From Affinibrenneria salicis (GTDB lineage Bacteria; Pseudomonadota; Gammaproteobacteria; Enterobacterales; Enterobacteriaceae), in the NCBI RefSeq assembly GCF_008710095.1, contig NZ_VYKJ01000003.1:62001-126000 (forward strand): a stretch of 64,000 nt of DNA, given 5' to 3'. A program made the position numbers and the translations under genes. A model generated the notes under the pieces. It had not been told where the DNA came from. It made no database searches and was given only the letters and a program-made list of their open reading frames with translations. Each line of letters begins with the position of its first letter. The stretch's first letter is position 1. Below, in pieces: positions 59,703 through 64,000 of this stretch.

Positions 59703-62700
59703 TAGAACGCGGTAAATTTCGCTCATTAACGCTGGTGAACTGGAACGGTTTCTTCGCCCGCACTTTCGATCTGGATGAACTGGTGACCACGCTGTCCGGC
59801 GGCAACGGCGCCGGGAAATCGACCACCATGGCGGCGTTTATTACGGCGCTGATTCCCGACCTGACGCTGCTGCATTTCCGCAATACCACTGAAGCCGGCG
59901 CCACCAGCGGGTCGCGCGATAAAGGCCTGCACGGCAAGCTGCGCGCCGGCGTGTGTTATTCCACGCTGGACGTGGTCAACTCGCGCCATCAGCGCGTGCT
60001 GGTCGGGGTGCGTCTGCAGCAGGTCGCCGGACGCGACCGTAAGGTCGACATTAAGCCCTTTACCATTCAGGGACTGCCGACGGCCCTGCAGCCCACTCAG
60101 CTTCTGACCGAGATGACCGGTGAGCGTCAGGCGCGCGTGCTGTCTCTGCCGGAACTGAAAGAGCGGGTGGAAGCGCTCGAAGGCGTGCAGTTTAAACAAT
60201 TCAACTCGATTACCGACTATCACTCGCTGATGTTCGATCTGGGAATTGTGCCGCGCCGGCTGCGTTCGGCGTCCGACCGCAGTAAATTCTATCGCCTGAT
60301 CGAAGCGTCGCTGTACGGCGGGATCTCCAGCGCCATCACCCGATCGCTGCGCGATTACCTGCTGCCGGAAAACAGCGGCGTGCGTAAGGCGTTCCAGGAT
60401 ATGGAAGCCGCCCTGCGCGAAAACCGTATGACGCTGGAAGCGATTCGCGTTACTCAGTCGGACCGCGATCTGTTCAAGCATCTGATTTCGGAGGCCACGT
60501 CCTACGTGGCCTCCGACTATATGCGCCACACCAACGAGCGTCGCGTTCATCTGGACGGCGCGCTGGCGCTGCGGCGCGATCTGTTCGGCAGCCGTAAACA
60601 GTTGGCCAGCGAACAGTATCGCCATGTGGAAATGGCGCGTGAGCTGGCGGAGCAGAGCGGGGCGGAAAGCGATCTGGAAACCGATTATCAGGCGGCCAGC
60701 GACCACCTGAATCTGGTGCAGACCGCAATGCGCCAGCAGGAAAAAATCTCCCGCTATGAGGCCGATCTTGAAGAGCTGACCTTTCGTCTGGAAGAACAGA
60801 ACGAAGTGGTGGAAGAGGCGCGCGCGGTGCAGGAGGAAAATGAAGCGCGGGCCGATGCGGCTGAGCAGGAAGTGGACGAACTGAAAAGTCAGCTGGCCGA
60901 CTACCAGCAGGCGCTGGACGTACAGCAAACGCGCGCCATTCAGTATCAGCAGGCGCTACAGGCGTTGGAACGCGCGCGCGAACTGTGCCAGCAAAACGAT
61001 CTGACGGCCGATAACGCCGAACAGTGGCTGGAAACCTTCCAGGCGCAGGAACAGGAAGCCACCGAACTGTTGCTGCAACTGGAGCAGAAGCTGAGCGTGG
61101 CCGACGCGGCGCACGGACAATTTGAACAGGCCTGGCAACTGGTCGTCCGCATCGCGGGCGAGGTGAGCCGGGGCGAGGCGTGGCAGGTCGCGCGTGATTT
61201 ATTGCGCGACAGCGCGTCGCAGCGCCATCAGGCGGAGCGCGTTCAGCCGCTGCGTATGCGTCTGTCCGAACTGGAACAGCGGCTGCGCGAACAGCAGGAT
61301 GCCGGACGTTTGCTGCAGGAGTTCTGCAAGCGCAACGGGCAGGATTATCAGCCGGAAGATCTGGAATCTTTGCAGCAGGAGCTGGATGCCCGTATCGAGT
61401 CTCTGTCTGCGCTGGTCGCTGAGGCGGGCGAGCGCCGTATGGCGCTGCGCCAGGAGCAGGAACAGATTCAACAGCGGCTCCAGCGGCTTAGCGCCCGCGC
61501 GCCGGTCTGGCTGGCGGCGCAGGAAGCGCTGACGCAATTGAGCGAACAGTGCGGCGAAGCGTTCGGCAACAGCAGCGATGTGACGGAGTTCATGCAGCAG
61601 TTGCTGGAGCGCGAGCGTGAAACCACGGTGGAACGCGATGAAGTGGCGGCCAGCAAGCGGCAGGTTGAAGCGCAGATTGAGCGCCTCAGCCAGCCGGGCG
61701 GGGCGGAAGACTCGCGTTTGAACGCGCTGGCGGAGCGTTTCGGCGGCGTGTTGCTGTCGGAAATATACGATGACGTAACCTTCGACGATGCGCCGTACTT
61801 CTCTGCGCTCTATGGGCCGTCGCGCCATGCGATTGTGGTGGCCGATCTGTCGCTGGTGCGTGAACATCTGGATTCGCTGGAGGATTGTCCGGAGGATCTC
61901 TACCTGATCGAAGGCGATCCGCAGTCGTTCGACGATAGCGTATTCGCGGTGGAAGAGCTTGAGCAGGCGGTCGTAGTCAAGATCTCCGAACGGCAGTGGC
62001 GCTATTCCCGTTTTCCGCAGGTGCCGCTGTTCGGGCGCGCCGCGCGCGAAAAGCGACTGGAAAGCTTGCGCGACGAACGGGAGTCGCTGGCGGAAAGCTA
62101 CGCCACCCTATCGTTCGACGTGCAAAAAATCCAGCGCCTGCACCAGGCGTTTAGCCGCTTTGTCGGCAGCCATCTGGCCGTGGCGTTTGATAACGATCCG
62201 GAAGCTGAGATGCGTCCGCTGCAGACGCGCCGCGGCGAACTGGAGCGGGCGCTGGGCAACTTCGAGGGTGAACACCAGCAGCAGCGCCAGCAGTATGAGC
62301 AGGCCAAAGAGAGCGGCGTGCTGCTCAACCGGCTGATCCCACGCATCAGTCTGCTGTGCGATGATGCGCTGCAGGATCGGGCCGAAGAGATCCGCGATGA
62401 ACTGGACGAAGCGGAGGATGCGGCACGTTTCCTGCATCAGCATGGCGCGACGCTGACCCGGCTTGAACCGCTGTTGGGCGCGCTGCAAAGCGATCCGGAA
62501 CAGCACGAACAGCTGCGGGAAAGCTACGCGCAGGCGCAGAACGCGCAGCGCCAGGCGAAACAGCGGGTGTTCGCCCTTAGCGAGGTGGTGCAGCGTCGGG
62601 CGCACTTCAGCTATAGCGATTCGGCCGGTATGCTGAGCGAAAATTCCGACCTGAACGATCGTCTGCGTCAGCGCCTGGAGCAGGCGGAAGCGGAACGCAG

Positions 62701-64000
62701 CCGCGCGCGCGAACTGCTGCGCCAGCATCAAAGCCAGCTGACGCAGTACAGTCAGGTGCAGGCCTCGCTGAAGAGTTCCTATGATGCGCGTCTCGATATG
62801 CTGAAAGAGCTGACGCAGGAGCTGCAGGATATCGGCGTGCGCGCCGATCCGGACGCCGAGGCGCGCGCGCGCGCGCGGCGCGATGAGCTGCATGCGGCGC
62901 TAAGCAGCAACCGAGCGCGGCGCAACCAGCTGGAAAAACAGATCACTTTCTGCGAAGCGGAAATGGACAGCCTGCAAAAGAAACTGCGCAAACTGGAACG
63001 CGATTATCACCAGATGCGCGAGCAGGTGGTGGAAGCGAAAGCCGGCTGGTGCGCCGTGATGCGGCTGGTTAAAGATAACGGCGTAGAGCGGCGTCTGCAC
63101 CGGCGCGAGCTGGCTTATATGGACGCCGACGAGCTGCGCTCGATGTCGGATAAAGCGTTGGGGGCGTTGCGCCTGGCGGTGGCCGATAACGAACACCTGC
63201 GCGACGTGCTGCGACTGTCGGAAGACCCTAAACGGCCGGAGCGGAAAATCCAGTTCTACATCGCCGTCTATCAGCATCTGCGCGAACGTATTCGTCAGGA
63301 TATTATCCGCACCGACGACCCGATCGAAGCGATTGAGCAGATGGAGATCGAACTGAACCGGCTGACCGAAGAACTGACCGCGCGTGAACATACGCTGGCC
63401 ATCAGTTCGCGCAGCGTGGCCAACATTATTCGCAAAACCATTCAGCGCGAACAGAACCGGATCCGCATGCTTAACCAGGGGCTGCAGGCGGTGTCGTTCG
63501 GTCAGGTGAAGAGCGTGCGGCTGAACGTCAATGTGCGGGAGGCGCACACCACGCTGCTCAACGTGCTGTCGGAACAGCAGGAGCAGCATCAGGATCTGTT
63601 CAATAGCAATCGCCTGACCTTCTCCGAAGCGTTGGCCAGACTGTATCAACGCCTGAATCCCCATATCGATATGGGGCAGCGGACGCCGCAAACTATCGGC
63701 GAAGAGCTGCTGGATTACCGCAACTATCTGGAGATGGAAGTGGAAGTCAACCGCGGCGCGGACGGCTGGCTGCGGGCGGAAAGCGGCGCGCTCTCGACCG
63801 GCGAGGCTATCGGGACCGGCATGTCGATTCTGGTGATGGTGGTGCAGAGCTGGGAAGAGGAGTCGAAACGGCTGCGCGGCAAGGATATTTCTCCCTGCCG
63901 CCTGCTGTTCCTCGATGAGGCCGCCCGACTGGACGCGCGTTCGATCGCCACGCTGTTTGAGCTGTGCGAGCGGCTGGAAATGCAGCTGATTATCGCCGCG
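59699..64000 (+). CDS. mukB: Chromosome partition protein MukB (3' partial)
   Basis: The frame opens at ATG 59699 and remains open to the window end, 1,434 codons of an expected roughly 1,485. The N-terminal head has Walker A GGNGAGKS at 34-41; long coiled-coils follow, rich in Glu, Gln and Arg (about 340-660 and 835-1115), separated by the hinge. The C-terminal head shows the signature [13 protein letters not shown] near 1363 and Walker [12 protein letters not shown] near 1402. Both ATPase halves are therefore present, with only about 50 residues missing. MukB is the SMC-like motor of the MukBEF condensin. Confidence 0.97.
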   Translation, partial: MIERGKFRSLTLVNWNGFFARTFDLDELVTTLSGGNGAGKSTTMAAFITALIPDLTLLHFRNTTEAGATSGSRDKGLHGKLRAGVCYSTLDVVNSRHQRVLVGVRLQQVAGRDRKVDIKPFTIQGLPTALQPTQLLTEMTGERQARVLSLPELKERVEALEGVQFKQFNSITDYHSLMFDLGIVPRRLRSASDRSKFYRLIEASLYGGISSAITRSLRDYLLPENSGVRKAFQDMEAALRENRMTLEAIRVTQSDRDLFKHLISEATSYVASDYMRHTNERRVHLDGALALRRDLFGSRKQLASEQYRHVEMARELAEQSGAESDLETDYQAASDHLNLVQTAMRQQEKISRYEADLEELTFRLEEQNEVVEEARAVQEENEARADAAEQEVDELKSQLADYQQALDVQQTRAIQYQQALQALERARELCQQNDLTADNAEQWLETFQAQEQEATELLLQLEQKLSVADAAHGQFEQAWQLVVRIAGEVSRGEAWQVARDLLRDSASQRHQAERVQPLRMRLSELEQRLREQQDAGRLLQEFCKRNGQDYQPEDLESLQQELDARIESLSALVAEAGERRMALRQEQEQIQQRLQRLSARAPVWLAAQEALTQLSEQCGEAFGNSSDVTEFMQQLLERERETTVERDEVAASKRQVEAQIERLSQPGGAEDSRLNALAERFGGVLLSEIYDDVTFDDAPYFSALYGPSRHAIVVADLSLVREHLDSLEDCPEDLYLIEGDPQSFDDSVFAVEELEQAVVVKISERQWRYSRFPQVPLFGRAAREKRLESLRDERESLAESYATLSFDVQKIQRLHQAFSRFVGSHLAVAFDNDPEAEMRPLQTRRGELERALGNFEGEHQQQRQQYEQAKESGVLLNRLIPRISLLCDDALQDRAEEIRDELDEAEDAARFLHQHGATLTRLEPLLGALQSDPEQHEQLRESYAQAQNAQRQAKQRVFALSEVVQRRAHFSYSDSAGMLSENSDLNDRLRQRLEQAEAERSRARELLRQHQSQLTQYSQVQASLKSSYDARLDMLKELTQELQDIGVRADPDAEARARARRDELHAALSSNRARRNQLEKQITFCEAEMDSLQKKLRKLERDYHQMREQVVEAKAGWCAVMRLVKDNGVERRLHRRELAYMDADELRSMSDKALGALRLAVADNEHLRDVLRLSEDPKRPERKIQFYIAVYQHLRERIRQDIIRTDDPIEAIEQMEIELNRLTEELTAREHTLAISSRSVANIIRKTIQREQNRIRMLNQGLQAVSFGQVKSVRLNVNVREAHTTLLNVLSEQQEQHQDLFNSNRLTFSEALARLYQRLNPHIDMGQRTPQTIGEELLDYRNYLEMEVEVNRGADGWLRAESGALSTGEAIGTGMSILVMVVQSWEEESKRLRGKDISPCRLLFLDEAARLDARSIATLFELCERLEMQLIIAA

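Overview
The window is chromosomal DNA of a gamma-proteobacterium of the order Enterobacterales. It carries orthologues, close in length and motif to those of Escherichia coli, of dmsCAD, ycaD, pflA-pflB-focA, ycaO, serC-aroA, cmk-rpsA-ihfB, the whole his operon with its leader, yeeZ, plaP, sbcB, yeeX, comEC-msbA-lpxK-ycaR-kdsB, ycbJ, elyC and cmoM-mukFEB. GC-rich third codon positions, a YcgR flagellar brake and dispersed intergenic inverted-repeat elements of a kind I associate with Pectobacteriaceae, Yersinia and Serratia suggest a soft-rot-type enterobacterium (Brenneria, Dickeya, Pectobacterium or a relative). The genus is inference.

Layout. 1-3830: end of an anaerobic DMSO-reductase-type operon in the order dmsC-dmsA-dmsD, followed by the MFS gene ycaD. 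5138-16393, all on the minus strand: two small hypothetical genes, then an accessory catabolic cluster. Read in transcription order it is acyl-CoA ligase, CoA-transferase, FabG-like dehydrogenase, thiolase, MFS transporter, SMP-30 lactonase, second MFS transporter and a CdaR-type regulator. 16973-21421: formate fermentation genes pflA, pflB and focA (minus), with FNR-like sites upstream of focA. 21886-29430: ycaO (minus), then serC-aroA and cmk-rpsA-ihfB (plus). 29590-36965: hisIE-F-A-H-B-C-D-G-hisL (minus) with a textbook attenuator. 37125-48226: yeeZ, ycgR, plaP, an AT-rich stretch with an orphan LuxR-type regulator, sbcB, an iron-siderophore ABC importer behind a Fur-like box, and yeeX. In E. 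coli the his-yeeZ-plaP-sbcB-yeeX genes lie far from ihfB-comEC, so this block has been joined between ihfB and comEC here or separated in E. coli. 48814-64000: comEC-msbA-lpxK-ycaR-kdsB, ycbJ, elyC (minus) and cmoM-mukF-mukE-mukB, the last cut by the window end.

Functionally, most of the window is core metabolism: anaerobic respiration and mixed-acid fermentation, serine/chorismate and histidine biosynthesis, translation, lipid A and KDO supply, and chromosome condensation. The parts that look accessory are the CoA/lactone catabolic cluster (7446-16393), the iron-chelate transporter (44866-47577), the AT-rich LuxR region (41400-43008), and the intergenic repeats. The repeats include three copies of one dispersed element, two of them bracketing yeeX, and a nine-copy hexanucleotide tandem repeat ahead of comEC. 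The best candidate for an undescribed system is the catabolic cluster. Its gene content predicts import of a lactone or hydroxy acid, ring opening, CoA activation, beta-oxidation and thiolysis, but its substrate cannot be read from sequence.
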